Shown here one piece after another: positions 45,036 through 54,460 of a stretch of 64,000 nt of DNA. Made by a program: the position numbers and the translations under genes. The notes under the pieces were generated by a model. It worked only from the letters and a program-made list of their open reading frames with translations. It was not told the origin of the DNA and made no database searches. Every line of letters starts with the position of its first letter. Positions within the stretch are counted from its first letter, which is position 1. The DNA is from Peteryoungia rhizophila (GTDB taxonomy: Bacteria > Pseudomonadota > Alphaproteobacteria > Rhizobiales > Rhizobiaceae), in contig NZ_STGT01000004.1 of the NCBI RefSeq assembly GCF_004912145.1, forward strand, positions 310,001 to 374,000. The letters run 5' to 3'.

Positions 45036-45283
45036 TCGAAAGTCATCGGTTCAGCTGGCGTCCTATCGCGCTCTTGCAGAGCTTCAACATCCCTGTCTGA
45101 CAGGTCGGCCTCTCGACCGATGTCCACGAGCAATGACCCGAGCTTTACGCGCTGAGACGGGCGAACAGCGGCCTCGAGGATGTCACGAATTTCCGCTTCT
45201 GTGCTCCGGCCATGATGAGCTGCTCTCACACGCAACGCGCGGTGGGCTTCATCAGAAAGATTCCGAATGGTGACTGCCGGCAT
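45032..45283 (-). CDS. vapB: VapB/FitA-type ribbon-helix-helix antitoxin
   Basis: 83 residues from MPAVTIRNLSDEAHRALRV (ATG at 45283; an ATG two codons earlier is possible). N-terminal RHH (Arc/FitA-like) DNA-binding segment followed by the STEAEIRDILEAA helix and a C-terminal toxin-binding tail. Binds the duplicated palindrome upstream and neutralises VapC. Confidence 0.9.
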   Translation of the reverse strand: MPAVTIRNLSDEAHRALRVRAAHHGRSTEAEIRDILEAAVRPSQRVKLGSLLVDIGREADLSDRDVEALQERDRTPAEPMTFE

Positions 45284-45310
45284 CTTCATGACCTCACCTA
45301 GCCAACAACA

Positions 45311-45340
45311 ATGATATCATCATAATAAGTATGATATCAT
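45311..45340. promoter_or_regulatory. VapBC operator: repeated 10-bp palindrome
   Basis: Two identical palindromes ATGATATCAT at 45311-45320 and 45331-45340, spaced by 10 bp so that their centres are 20 bp (two helical turns) apart. Position about 30 to 55 bp before the antitoxin start. This is the classical cooperative RHH operator geometry. Confidence 0.85.
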
Positions 45341-45530
45341 TGATCAAGTGGCTCTAGGAATGGCAGGAGGTGAGCACCTCAAGGCAACGTGGGTTGCTGT
45401 CTTCCTCGTTGAAATGCCGAACGGCACCAATTACCTCGCCGACGGACTGCAGAAATTTCCGCTCGAACGACATCAGGCTTGCAGCTTCCAGTTGAAATTT
45501 GGCCAATCGGCGTTTTGCCAGTTCCTGGTC

Positions 45531-45561
45531 ATGAGTTATAGCCAACGCTTCTATAACTCAT
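45531..45561. repeat. Perfect 11-bp inverted repeat
   Basis: ATGAGTTATAG / CTATAACTCAT with a 9-nt spacer, in a 475-bp stretch between vapBC and the DUF1612 remnant that otherwise holds only an unconvincing 63-codon minus frame with a TTG start (45354-45545). Could be an orphan operator or a hairpin. Confidence 0.6.
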
Positions 45562-45764
45562 GAATACGGCCATAATTGTTGATTGCCCTCGACCTCGAGG
45601 CGAGCCACATCTTGGCCGATACCATGATAATTGGAAGTCAATGACCCGTTGATTGGAAATGACATAGCCATAATCCGAGAGTGAGTGAAGGGCGTCGGTT
45701 CTCCATTGACCAGTCGTAGTTCTTGTAACGTCTTTGGGCGCGACCACCGAAGTGATCGACCACT

Positions 45765-46765
45765 TAGGTAATCCCCATGCCCGTCATCTCGCGAAGCCCA
45801 AGCTCTTGAACGATCCGCCGCGTTCCTTGCGGCGTCACCTCGAGCGTCTTCGCCACCATCCCGGCGGATATCAGCGGCCGGGCCATGACAAGCTCGACCA
45901 GCTCCGGCAGCCTGGACGACGCCCGGCGCCCTCCAGTTTGCGCATCATCATCTGCCGCGCCAGCACCAGCCGGTCGTGTTCCTTCAACCCTGCCTGGGCG
46001 CCAATGATCAGCGCTCGACTTATCGCCAGCAACCGCATCTCCCGATCACGATGCCGGCGCCGATCGACGGGAATGGCTTTCAGCCCGAGATTGATTGCGG
46101 CGAGATGTCCGCCGGTCGTGACGCCACCCTCCCGCAGGACCGAGGCGGTAAGCAGTCGACCGAGCCAGGGCGCATGCTGGAGCACGGCAATCTCATTCCA
46201 GGCATCAAGCGCCACGTCGCTTGGCAGACCGGTGGCAGATCCTGGGCGCGAGCCAACACGGCTTGCCACTCCTCCTCATCCCAGTCGAGGTCGTAGACGA
46301 ACGGATCCTTTTCCGGAGCGTTTTTGGCGCGCCCCGGCTTCCTCGCCTCTCCGATCGCGGGCCAGGACCGGGCGAGCACGCATCGATCACGGCAAACGCA
46401 TCACCCAGACCATCAATGTCAGGATCCATCACCTCCCCTACCCCAGTCGGAGCGTCCGTCACCTCTACACTCCCATCCGGCACCCCCTCTCCGTCTCCAC
46501 CCAATGATGGCCCGGCCCACGGCCGGCCGCGGAGGGAAGCGATGCCGGGGCTCGAGAGCGCCCAGGCGGGGGGATGGGCGGCGATGCGGCGTCCGGTTTT
46601 CAGGATGTCGCGGGCGATGGTGAGTTCGTGATTGGGTGCGCGGATGTCCCAGAGCGCGTCATGCAGGACGAGGTCCTCGAGATGAACGAGTTCACCATCG
46701 ACCCAGAGCGAGGCACGCGCCTCGAGGAAGTGCGAGCGCTCGAGAAAGCCCTCGCCGATGGGCAT
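45765..46765 (-). pseudogene. Frameshifted RHE_PE00001-type / DUF1612 gene
   Basis: Segments in two frames on the minus strand: LERSHFLEARASLWVDGELV and HELTIARDILKTGRRIAAHP (46765-46205), then DPFVYDLDWDEEEWQAVL, AWNEIAVLQHAPWLGRLL and HLAAINLGLKAIPVDRRRHR, and after a further frame change a C-terminal helix-turn-helix LPELVELVMARPLISAGMVA ending at 45765. At least two frameshifts (near 46280 and 45920) and loss of about 40 N-terminal residues. Intact members sit on rhizobial plasmids near replication genes. Confidence 0.8.
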
Positions 46766-46794
46766 GCGGGACCAAGTCCTTTGGAGAGAGATCC

Positions 46795-47112
46795 CGCGCC
46801 TTTCTCTCCAATGCCAGCGTATGCCAAGTGTTCGGCGTCAATGATATAGAGACGACAAACCTGGTTAGCCGCATGGACGCCCATGACGCCACGAGCTCAT
46901 GGAACAGTCCGAACCTGCCATGGACGCCGCCGGGGCATATATCGAGCGAGCATGTCGTTGCGCGCGATCTGATAACCCCTGACGAGATCATACACTGCCG
47001 AGCGAAACGATGATCCTGCTCAGCACCGGACAGAGGCCGGCATTGGCCCGGAAGATCCGCTACTACGTAGACCCAGAGTTCCAAAAGCTGTTCGATCCGT
47101 CTTTAGTGGCCA
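46795..47112 (+). pseudogene. VirD4/TraG coupling protein C-terminal remnant
   Basis: Plus-strand segments NASVCQVFGVNDIETTNLVS and ARDLITPDEIIHCRAKR, then after a shift at 47010 MILLSTGQRPALARKIRYYV and DPEFQKLFDP. These match the end of type IV secretion coupling proteins. Everything upstream (Walker motifs) is absent. It lies back-to-back with the truncated DUF1612 gene, indicating a rearranged plasmid backbone. The next about 275 bp (47113-47388) hold no gene. Confidence 0.7.
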
Positions 47113-47388
47113 TTCCCGCACGTGTGGCAAACCATCGCCCAAGACCGGCCCGGATCAAAGCCGCGCCTTCGCGAGATCCGGGTCAGACAATGAAGAATAT
47201 CGGAGCTTTCAGCATCGCGGCGACCGAAGGGCGCGAAAGCGGGAATTCTCGTCGCGTCAGGGCCGGACCAAGGGAAGCCGCAGGAGCCTGAGCATAGCGA
47301 CCCGAAGGGTCAGGCGGACCGACTTCACCCGGCCATGGCGTTCCGCATGGAGGCGGCAAAATGAGCCAAGTGGAGAAAACCGCCACCC

Positions 47389-47934
47389 TTACCTACCCAA
47401 CCGCCCCAGTGTCTTGGCAATATCGATGATGTCATCGCGAGCCGCCGTCGGATCGTCCTTGCTCCAGGCAACACCGAGCCCGATCTTCAGATCGATGCCT
47501 GTCACCTTCTTCAAGACCACGTCCCTGCCCGGGAGCTCCCCCGTCCATACCGTTGCAAAGCCGACGCCAAGACCTGAGGAGACCAGCGAGATGAGCGAAA
47601 AGATGTCGTCACAGGTATAGGCGACATTGTCATTCAGCCCGTGCTCGTCGAAGGTCTCGGAGAAATACCGCTCCGTATAGGAGAGGTTCTCCTGCCACGA
47701 ACCTCAGATAACCATGAGAAACTCGCCGCGCATTTCCTCCCGCGAGGCGGGTCGTGCTTCAAGGCACAAAGCGCCGTAGCCTTCACGTCGAAGGGTGTCG
47801 AACTGACTACCCGTCGAGTCTTTCTTTGAGCGCAGAGCGGATTTGCAGAGGCCGATACTACCCTTTTCCAAAGGCAGTTTCCGATGGGTCAAAATCCGAC
47901 AAGCTTTCTCGGAACCTCCGCAATTCATATTCAC
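47389..47934 (-). pseudogene. LysR-family regulator remnant
   Basis: C-terminal half of a LysR effector domain: RREGYGALCLEARPASREEM, then a shift and TFDEHGLNDNVAYTCDDIFS, SLVSSGLGVGFATVWTGELP and the end KTLGRLGR. The DNA-binding half is missing and there is a frameshift near 47710. It lies 12 bp after the dehydratase stop and may be a trace of a former regulator of that pathway. Confidence 0.75.
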
Positions 47935-47946
47935 GACCGCTCCTTT

Positions 47947-49086
47947 CTATGGATACGCAGTAGATCCATCTGGCTTACGCGTGACCTTGCGCTCCCAGTA
48001 GATGTAGTCTTCGATCTGAAGCGCCTTTTCGTCGATCTCGATACCCCAGCCCGGTCGATCCGGTCTCAGTTCCATGTGGCCGTCCACCGGGATGTACGGA
48101 TCCATGGCCCACGGCGCATGCACGTGCGGTTTGAACTCGAGCACCTTGAAATTCGGCTGAGCAGCACAGAAATGCACATTCACGGCGGTTGCAAGTGGCC
48201 CCATCGGATTATGCGGGGCGACCGTCACATAGTGGGCTTCGGCGATAGTCGCGATTCGGCGCATCTCCGAAATACCCCCGACAACGCAGATGTCCGGCTG
48301 AATGATGTCAGCACCCCGCGCTGTCAGGAGCGACAGGAACTCGAAGCGATTGTAGAGGGATTCCCCCGTCGCCAACGGCACGGTGATCTTCGATTTCAGT
48401 TCCGCCCAGGCGGGAATATGTTCCGGACGGATAGGCTCTTCATAGAAATACGGATCGCTGGGCGCTATGGCTGCTGCAAGCTGTACCGCCTGGTAGGGCT
48501 CAAAGATTTTCGCATGGGCGTCGAACGCAAATTCGAAATTGGAGGGGGTGATTTCACGGATGCGTGCAAACCAGTCTCCCGTTTCCTTAACCAATTCGCC
48601 CCAACGACCCGAGTGCAGATCCCGGCGATAGGGGCTCAGTTTAAATGCGGTATAGCCATATTGCTCGTGAAGCCGCTGAGTCTCATCCTTGGCATGCTCT
48701 GCATCCGGGGCCGTGTAAACACCGCAGTAGACGCGGACGCGCTCACGGACATTGCCGCCAAGCAACATGTAAACCGGCAGACCCGCTGCTTTGCCCGCGA
48801 TATCCCAAAGGGCGTGGTCGATCGCAGAAATCGCCGCAAGTCCCATCGCACCGGGCGGAAAGCGGCATTGCTGATTGAGCTTAAGAACAAGAAACTCGAC
48901 CCGTCGCGGGTCCTCGCCGTCGATCTGATGAAATAGATAGTCGAACAGCGGTGGCAGGGCCCAGTCGGGCCCGTGGTTGTAGCATTCGCCCCAACCATCG
49001 ATCCCTTCGCTTGTCTCGATTTTCAACAGCAGACGGGGACGATCGTCGACCCGTTGCATGTATGTCTTAAAACCGGTGATATACAA
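47947..49086 (-). CDS. Enolase-superfamily dehydratase (MR/MLE, galactonate-dehydratase type)
   Basis: 379 residues. Mg ligands and catalytic residues of acid-sugar dehydratases are visible: D189-x-H191 (FAFDAHAKI), E216 in EEP, E242 in ATGES and H292 in APHNP; a D-x-H with a late H-N-P is the pattern of GalD/ManD-like enzymes. It abstracts a proton beside a carboxylate and expels the beta-hydroxyl. Likely the first step on an acid sugar; the DHDPS-family gene follows in the same direction upstream (12-bp gap). Exact substrate not deducible. Confidence 0.88.
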   Translation of the reverse strand: MYITGFKTYMQRVDDRPRLLLKIETSEGIDGWGECYNHGPDWALPPLFDYLFHQIDGEDPRRVEFLVLKLNQQCRFPPGAMGLAAISAIDHALWDIAGKAAGLPVYMLLGGNVRERVRVYCGVYTAPDAEHAKDETQRLHEQYGYTAFKLSPYRRDLHSGRWGELVKETGDWFARIREITPSNFEFAFDAHAKIFEPYQAVQLAAAIAPSDPYFYEEPIRPEHIPAWAELKSKITVPLATGESLYNRFEFLSLLTARGADIIQPDICVVGGISEMRRIATIAEAHYVTVAPHNPMGPLATAVNVHFCAAQPNFKVLEFKPHVHAPWAMDPYIPVDGHMELRPDRPGWGIEIDEKALQIEDYIYWERKVTRKPDGSTAYP

Positions 49087-49098
49087 ATTCGTCCTCCG

Positions 49099-50019
49099 TC
49101 AGGCCACGCGCGCTTCAGCGGTTACACGATCGACCACACCGCGCAGGATCCGTCGCTCCTCGTTGTTGAGGTTAACCACACCAGGAATACGAACTGGACC
49201 GACTTCCATCCCGAGCATGCCGAGCGCCTCCTTGACCACCGTCACGTTGGCACCGTTGTTGTATTTGGTGCGTAGCGCCTCGAAGTCGGCAATGCCGTCG
49301 ATCAATGTTCTCGCCCTCGCGTAGTCACCACTCTCCAATGCGTCATGGATGGCGTGAGAGCGCTCCGGAAAGACATTGACCAAGCCGGAAGTGAAACCGC
49401 GTGCGCCTGTCGCGTAGAATGCGGGTGCCCAACCTTCGGCCAGGCCGCAGACCCAGATAGCCGGCGCGTCTTGCGTAGAACGAATGACCTCTGCGAGCAG
49501 CATGAGATTTGGTGAGGCAAACTTGATGCCGGCGATATTCGGATGAAGCGCCATCTGGCGGAAATCGCTGACTGACAGGCCATCGCTGCGAACATAGGCA
49601 ATGACGGGTACGGTGCAGAAATCGGCGAGTTCCAGAAAATAGCGCGCCTGGAAGGATGGGCCTGCGAACGGGTCCATCGGATGATGACCCATGATCGCAT
49701 CTGCTCCAGCTTCTATCGCGTCACTGGCAAGCGACTTAGCGTCGCTCAGCGAGCGACCAACTGCAGCACTGACGAGCGCCTCGCCCTGGGCCGCCCCAAT
49801 AGTGGCGCGATGAACCAGACGGATCTCCTCAAGCGTGAGGGTGAAAAATTCGCCGGTATTGCCAGCAGCCATCAGATTGTGAACCTTGGCCGCCGCCATC
49901 TGCCTGATGAGTACTTCAAGCTTCGCCGTGTCGACGCTCCCGTCCGTATTGTAGGGTGTCACCGGAACCCCGGAAATCCCAGTCAGCGCCTTTCGGACGG
50001 CTTCAAGTTTGTCACTCAC
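49099..50019 (-). CDS. Dihydrodipicolinate synthase family aldolase/dehydratase
   Basis: 306 residues from the GTG at 50019, eight bases after AGAGGACA; an upstream stretch is within the GntR gene and is rejected. TIM barrel of the DapA/NanA/KdgD family: GNTGEFFTLTLEE, tyrosine in VIAYVRSDG, and Schiff-base lysine in IAGIKFASPN. With the dehydratase next to it, a 2-keto-3-deoxy acid sugar aldolase or KdgD-like dehydratase is the likely role. Confidence 0.87.
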   Translation of the reverse strand: MSDKLEAVRKALTGISGVPVTPYNTDGSVDTAKLEVLIRQMAAAKVHNLMAAGNTGEFFTLTLEEIRLVHRATIGAAQGEALVSAAVGRSLSDAKSLASDAIEAGADAIMGHHPMDPFAGPSFQARYFLELADFCTVPVIAYVRSDGLSVSDFRQMALHPNIAGIKFASPNLMLLAEVIRSTQDAPAIWVCGLAEGWAPAFYATGARGFTSGLVNVFPERSHAIHDALESGDYARARTLIDGIADFEALRTKYNNGANVTVVKEALGMLGMEVGPVRIPGVVNLNNEERRILRGVVDRVTAEARVA

Positions 50020-50020
50020 G

Positions 50021-50731
50021 TTAAATGTCCTCTTTCTTACCAAATACAATTGCCAGGTAGATGTCACCGGAACGCACGACGTGATCCCGCATGCTACGTT
50101 CCGCGCGATCGGGATTCCTCTCAACTATGGCCTCAGCAATGGCCCTATGCTCCCCAAGGGCCCGCTGGCGCTCTGCAGGATCTGAATGAATCACCCGACG
50201 AATACTGGCGTCGTAAAATTGCTGGCGCTCGATCAGACGAGCCAGATATTCGCAGCGCGAGGCGCGGTGAATTTGCTCATGAAATGTTTCGTTGAGGGCG
50301 ATGAGTTCGTCGGCATTACCTGAAGTGGTTGCCGTCTCCATCAGGCGAACCGTCGCCTGCAGGGCTTGGCAAGCTTCGTCGGAGATGCGCTTCGCTGCCA
50401 GGTGCCCGATCATCGATTCAAGCGCCGCACGGGCCAAGATCATCTCTTCTGCCCAGCCCATGTTGAAGCGGATAATCACGCCGCGCCGCGGCAGCGTCTC
50501 AACCAATCCTTCCGACTCCAGTTGCCGCAGAGCCTCTTTGATCGGCGTCGTGCTCACCCCAAACTGTTCGGCGAGCTGGCGTTCATTGATCTTTTCATCA
50601 GGCGCAAATTTGCCACCGATAATTGCTGCCCGCAGAATCCGGTGGACGTGGTCCCGCACCGTTATCTGGACTGACGGATCTAGTTTTGCGATCCGTCCGC
50701 CGGGGTCTGCCTGATTGAGATCCTGCACCAT
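50021..50731 (-). CDS. GntR-family regulator (FCD domain)
   Basis: 236 residues. N-terminal winged helix (INERQLAEQFGVSTTPIKEA) and an all-helical FCD effector domain with metal-binding histidines in NETFHEQIHRAS and GEHRAIAEAI. First gene of the catabolic unit, with only one base to the aldolase start, and divergent from the ABC transporter operon; a symmetrical operator lies between. Effector probably the acid sugar or its keto-deoxy product. Confidence 0.9.
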   Translation of the reverse strand: MVQDLNQADPGGRIAKLDPSVQITVRDHVHRILRAAIIGGKFAPDEKINERQLAEQFGVSTTPIKEALRQLESEGLVETLPRRGVIIRFNMGWAEEMILARAALESMIGHLAAKRISDEACQALQATVRLMETATTSGNADELIALNETFHEQIHRASRCEYLARLIERQQFYDASIRRVIHSDPAERQRALGEHRAIAEAIVERNPDRAERSMRDHVVRSGDIYLAIVFGKKEDI

Positions 50732-50762
50732 TCCGCAAATTCCTGTTGACGAGTAAATCCTA

Positions 50763-50792
50763 ATGTGAGATCTGATATACCAGATTTCACAT
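50763..50792. promoter_or_regulatory. 30-bp palindromic operator in the GntR/ABC intergenic region
   Basis: Arms ATGTGA-G-ATCTG and CAGAT-T-TCACAT with ATATAC in the middle; the arms are symmetrical apart from the two spacer bases. The centre TGATATACCA resembles FadR-subfamily (TGGTATACCA-like) sites. It lies 32-61 bp before the GntR start and 66-95 bp before the binding-protein start, so it may control both directions. Confidence 0.75.
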
Positions 50793-50857
50793 CATTGTCG
50801 ATATGAAATTTTTGAGGACATGTGATGAGGTTGAGGAGCCTCACAGGAGGAAACCCC

Positions 50858-52453
50858 ATGCTACGACGCCAGTTCATGACCATCGCCAGCGCCATTGCGA
50901 TCGCCGCGGCCATGCCCGTTACCGCCAGCGCAGAGACGCCCAAAGACCAGCTCGTCATCGCCGTGAACATGTCTTCCATGCGAGGGCTCGATCCGCACGA
51001 ACTGAACCAGCTCGAATCCGCCGAAGTCGTCGCCAATCTTTACGAGCGGCTGATCACACTTGCCCCAGACAAGATCACCGAGCCGCAGCCGGGGCTTGCC
51101 GAGAGCTGGACCATTTCGGAAGATGGCAAGACATTTACATTCAAGATCCGCCAGGGGGTGACCTTCCATTCTGGCAATCCGCTGACGGCCAAGGATGTCG
51201 CATGGTCGCTGCAGCGTCTGGTCAAGCTTGGCCTCGCGCCTTCCACGGACTTGCGCCAATGGGGCTTCTCAGCCGAGAATGTCGATAGCCTGATCCGCGC
51301 GACGGATGACCAGACGGTGGTGGTCGAGACCCCCGAGGTATGGAATTCCAATCTTATCCTGCTGTCACTCGCCAGCTTCTCGACATCCATCCTCGACAGC
51401 GCCTTCCTGGCAGACAAGAACAAGGATGGCGATCTCGGTCGCGAATACCTGCAGACGGCGGATGCCGGATCAGGTCCCTATTCTCTGCGCACCTGGCGCG
51501 CTAATGAACTGTTGATTGCCGAAGCCTTTGCCGGCTATTGGCAAGGCGAGCCGGCCATGCGCCGGGTGCTGATGCGCCATCTGCCGGAATCTTCCGCGCA
51601 GCGCCTGCAGATCGAGGCAGGCGACATGGATGTTGCAACCCGCCTTTCCTCTACCGACCTTGCGGCGCTCGACGCCTCTGGCGATGTGACGATCCAAAAG
51701 ACACCCGGCTTCGGCTTCTACTATGTTGCCCTGAACCAGAAGGACGAGATCCTCTCCAATCCCAAGGTGCGCGAGGCCTTCCGCTATCTGGTCGACTATG
51801 ACGGCCTTTCTGCAACCGTCATGAAGTATTACGGCATCAAGCAGCAGAGCATCATTCCGGCCGGCTTGCCGGGCGCGATCGAGGACACCCCCTACAAGCT
51901 CGACATCGAGAAGGCCAAGCAGCTGTTGGCCGAGGCCGGATATCCGAACGGCTTCTCCAAGGTCTACTACGCGACACCCGTGACGCCCGAATACGAGGTG
52001 GCGCAAGCCTTGCAGGCCAATGCGGCCAAGGCAGGCATCAAGCTCGACCTCCAAGGCGGCGACCATATCGGCAAGTTCCGCGAGCGCGCCTTCGAGGTCT
52101 TCTCCGCCCGCTCGGGCGAGCGCCTGCCCGATCCGCATGCCGTTCTCGCTTCCTATGCGACGAATGCCAACAATGCAGACGAGGCCAAGCTGACCGGCCT
52201 TCTCGCCTGGCGGTCGGCCTGGGATGTTCCAAAGGACATTCAGGACATGGTCCAGGCGGCAGCCCACGAAACCGAGCAGGCCAAACGCACCGAGATCTAT
52301 ACCAAGATCAACCGCGCCTATCTGGAAGCATCGTCGCCCCTAATCACCTCGTTCCAACGCACGGATGCAAAAGCGGTCCGCAATGCGGTCAAGGGCTACC
52401 AAGGCCACTCGACCTGGCTGACTCGCTGGGACACCGTGACCAAAGGCGAATAA
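50858..52453 (+). CDS. ABC transporter substrate-binding protein, family 5 (transporter A)
   Basis: 531 residues from the ATG at 50858 with GGAGGAAACCCC. Signal peptide to about residue 27 (PVTASA). SBP_bac_5 (DppA/OppA/NikA) fold; first mature residues ETPKDQLVIAVNMSSMRGLDP. Opens a five-gene operon with two permeases and two ATPases. Shares the segment MRRVLMRHLPES-QRL-IE-GD-DVA with the binding protein at 60995, so they are paralogues. Substrate unknown: peptide-like, opine or a glycoside of the acid sugar. Confidence 0.92.
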   Translation: MLRRQFMTIASAIAIAAAMPVTASAETPKDQLVIAVNMSSMRGLDPHELNQLESAEVVANLYERLITLAPDKITEPQPGLAESWTISEDGKTFTFKIRQGVTFHSGNPLTAKDVAWSLQRLVKLGLAPSTDLRQWGFSAENVDSLIRATDDQTVVVETPEVWNSNLILLSLASFSTSILDSAFLADKNKDGDLGREYLQTADAGSGPYSLRTWRANELLIAEAFAGYWQGEPAMRRVLMRHLPESSAQRLQIEAGDMDVATRLSSTDLAALDASGDVTIQKTPGFGFYYVALNQKDEILSNPKVREAFRYLVDYDGLSATVMKYYGIKQQSIIPAGLPGAIEDTPYKLDIEKAKQLLAEAGYPNGFSKVYYATPVTPEYEVAQALQANAAKAGIKLDLQGGDHIGKFRERAFEVFSARSGERLPDPHAVLASYATNANNADEAKLTGLLAWRSAWDVPKDIQDMVQAAAHETEQAKRTEIYTKINRAYLEASSPLITSFQRTDAKAVRNAVKGYQGHSTWLTRWDTVTKGE

Positions 52454-52477
52454 CCGTCGTCGCAAAGGACGCCAAAC

Positions 52478-53539
52478 TTGACCACCTCCCAGATGACCGT
52501 GGCCAAGGGACCGGGCAGCAGGAAACTGCTGTCCGGCGCCCGGAAGATCGCCACCTCCTTCGCTGTGATCCTGACGACGCTGCTCGGCCTGCTCGTCATC
52601 ACCTTTGCAATCGGCCGCCTCGTGCCAGCCGACCCGGTCATTGCCGCGATCGGCGACCAGGCGGACCAGGCGACCTATGAGCGCGTCTACAAGGAAATGG
52701 GCTTGGACCAGCCGATCCTGGTGCAGTTCGGGACCTATCTTAGCAAGATTGTCCACCTCGACTTCGGTCAGTCGCACATCACCAAGAATGCCGTCTCAAG
52801 TGACCTGGCGCGGGTGTTTCCGGCCACCATCGAGCTTGCCACGCTGGCAACCCTGATCGGCGCCGGTTTCGGCGTCCCGCTTGGCGTCATCTCTGCTGTG
52901 CGCAAGGGCACATGGGTCGATCATCTCGGTCGTGTCGTCGGGCTTCTCGGCTATTCCACGCCAATCTTCTGGCTCGGCACCATCGTCATCCTCGTCTTCT
53001 ATGCCAAATTCGGCCTCATTCCTGGCGGCGGGCGCATCGACATTTACAATGAAGGCCTTGTCGAGGGGCCAACTGGTTCGCTCATCGTCGATTCCATCAT
53101 CGCCCGCGAATGGGACGTCCTGTGGAGCGCCCTCCACCACCTCACCGCCCCTGCCCTGATCCTCGGTTATGCTGCGATGGCCTATCTCAGCCGCATGAGC
53201 CGCAGCTTCATGCTGGAACAATTGCGCCAGGAATATATCCTGACTGCCCGCGCCAAGGGTCTCAGTCAGCGCTCTGTCGTCTGGCGCCATGCCTTTCGCA
53301 ACATCCGCGTCCAGCTGCTGACGGTTGTCGCGCTTGCCTATTGTGGCCTGCTCGACGGCACGGTCCTGATCGAGACGGTTTTCGCGTGGCCCGGCCTCGG
53401 CCAATATCTGACGTCGGCGCTGTTCTTTGCCGACATGAACGCCGTGCTCGGCAGCGTGCTCTTGATCGGAATGATCTCCATCGCCATCAACCTCCTGTCC
53501 GACATCGTTTATCGCTTCATTGACCCAAGGACACGCTGA
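52478..53539 (+). CDS. ABC permease, DppB type (transporter A)
   Basis: 353 residues from the TTG at 52478 (AAGGA 8 bases before; ATG at 52493 is possible). Six membrane helices, typical GRLVPADPV near residue 47 and EAA-loop RQEYILTARAKGLSQ. It is about 75 percent or so like its counterpart at 57284 by eye in the C-terminal half (YCGLLDGTVLIETVFAWPGL vs YGSLLEGAVLIETVFAWPGF). Confidence 0.92.
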   Translation: MTTSQMTVAKGPGSRKLLSGARKIATSFAVILTTLLGLLVITFAIGRLVPADPVIAAIGDQADQATYERVYKEMGLDQPILVQFGTYLSKIVHLDFGQSHITKNAVSSDLARVFPATIELATLATLIGAGFGVPLGVISAVRKGTWVDHLGRVVGLLGYSTPIFWLGTIVILVFYAKFGLIPGGGRIDIYNEGLVEGPTGSLIVDSIIAREWDVLWSALHHLTAPALILGYAAMAYLSRMSRSFMLEQLRQEYILTARAKGLSQRSVVWRHAFRNIRVQLLTVVALAYCGLLDGTVLIETVFAWPGLGQYLTSALFFADMNAVLGSVLLIGMISIAINLLSDIVYRFIDPRTR

Positions 53540-53544
53540 CTGCC

Positions 53545-54459
53545 ATGACAATTTTCGGGTCACTTTCCAATCTGCATCATTGGCTGATCAGCGAGGACTT
53601 CACCTCAACCCGCCAGGCCAGGCTGCATAGCTATTATGTCGGCTGGCTCAGCCTGGTCGCCAATCCGCTTGCCCTACTCGGTCTCGCCATCGTTGTGCTG
53701 CTGGTCGTGGCTGCAAGCCTCGCGCCGCTGATTACCGCCTATAATCCTTTCGCCCAGGATCTGTCGCTGGCGCTGCGGGCGCCGTCCTGGCAGCACTGGT
53801 TCGGTACGGATGAGTTTGGCCGCGATGTCTATACCCGGCTGATATACGGAGCACGGACCACACTCTATATCAGCATCCTCGTCACCGTGATCGTTGCACC
53901 CATCGGCTTCGTGGTCGGGGCAACGGCGGGTTATCTCGGCGGATGGGTGGACACGGTGCTGATGCGCATCACGGATATTTTCCTGTCCTTTCCAAGCCTG
54001 GTTCTGGCGCTTGCCTTCTCCGCCAGCCTCGGCCCCGGGATCGAGAATGCCGTGATTGCCATTGCACTCACCGTCTGGCCGCCGGTCGCACGCCTTGCCC
54101 GTGCCGAAACACTGACCTTCCGCAATGCGGATTTCGTCATTGCCGCAGAACTTCAGGGGGCCGGGATGCTGCGCATCCTGCGTCGTCATATCGTGCCGCT
54201 TTGCGCGCCTTCGATCATCGTGCGCCTGACGCTCAACATGTCAAGCATCATCCTGACGGCAGCCGGCCTCGGCTTCCTCGGGCTCGGCGCCCAGCCCCCA
54301 ATGGCGGAATGGGGAGCAATGGCAGCATCCGGCCGCCAGTATCTGCTCGACGCCTGGTGGCTAACCACCATCCCCGGCATCGCCATCTTGACGGTGAGCC
54401 TTGCCTTCAATCTGCTGGGCGACGGGCTCAGAGACATTTTGGATCCGCGCAATGCATGA
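53545..54459 (+). CDS. ABC permease, DppC type (transporter A)
   Basis: 304 residues, six helices, with FGTDEFGRDVYTRLIYGAR, EAA-loop FRNADFVIAAELQGA and GLGFLGLGAQPPMAEWG, all typical of DppC/OppC. Starts 5 bp after the first permease stop and overlaps the next gene region. Confidence 0.93.
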   Translation: MTIFGSLSNLHHWLISEDFTSTRQARLHSYYVGWLSLVANPLALLGLAIVVLLVVAASLAPLITAYNPFAQDLSLALRAPSWQHWFGTDEFGRDVYTRLIYGARTTLYISILVTVIVAPIGFVVGATAGYLGGWVDTVLMRITDIFLSFPSLVLALAFSASLGPGIENAVIAIALTVWPPVARLARAETLTFRNADFVIAAELQGAGMLRILRRHIVPLCAPSIIVRLTLNMSSIILTAAGLGFLGLGAQPPMAEWGAMAASGRQYLLDAWWLTTIPGIAILTVSLAFNLLGDGLRDILDPRNA

Positions 54460-54460
54460 G

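Noticed and set aside
45354..45545. 63-codon minus frame with TTG start
   Set aside because: No ribosome site and no family likeness; its start lies within the inverted repeat at 45531-45561.
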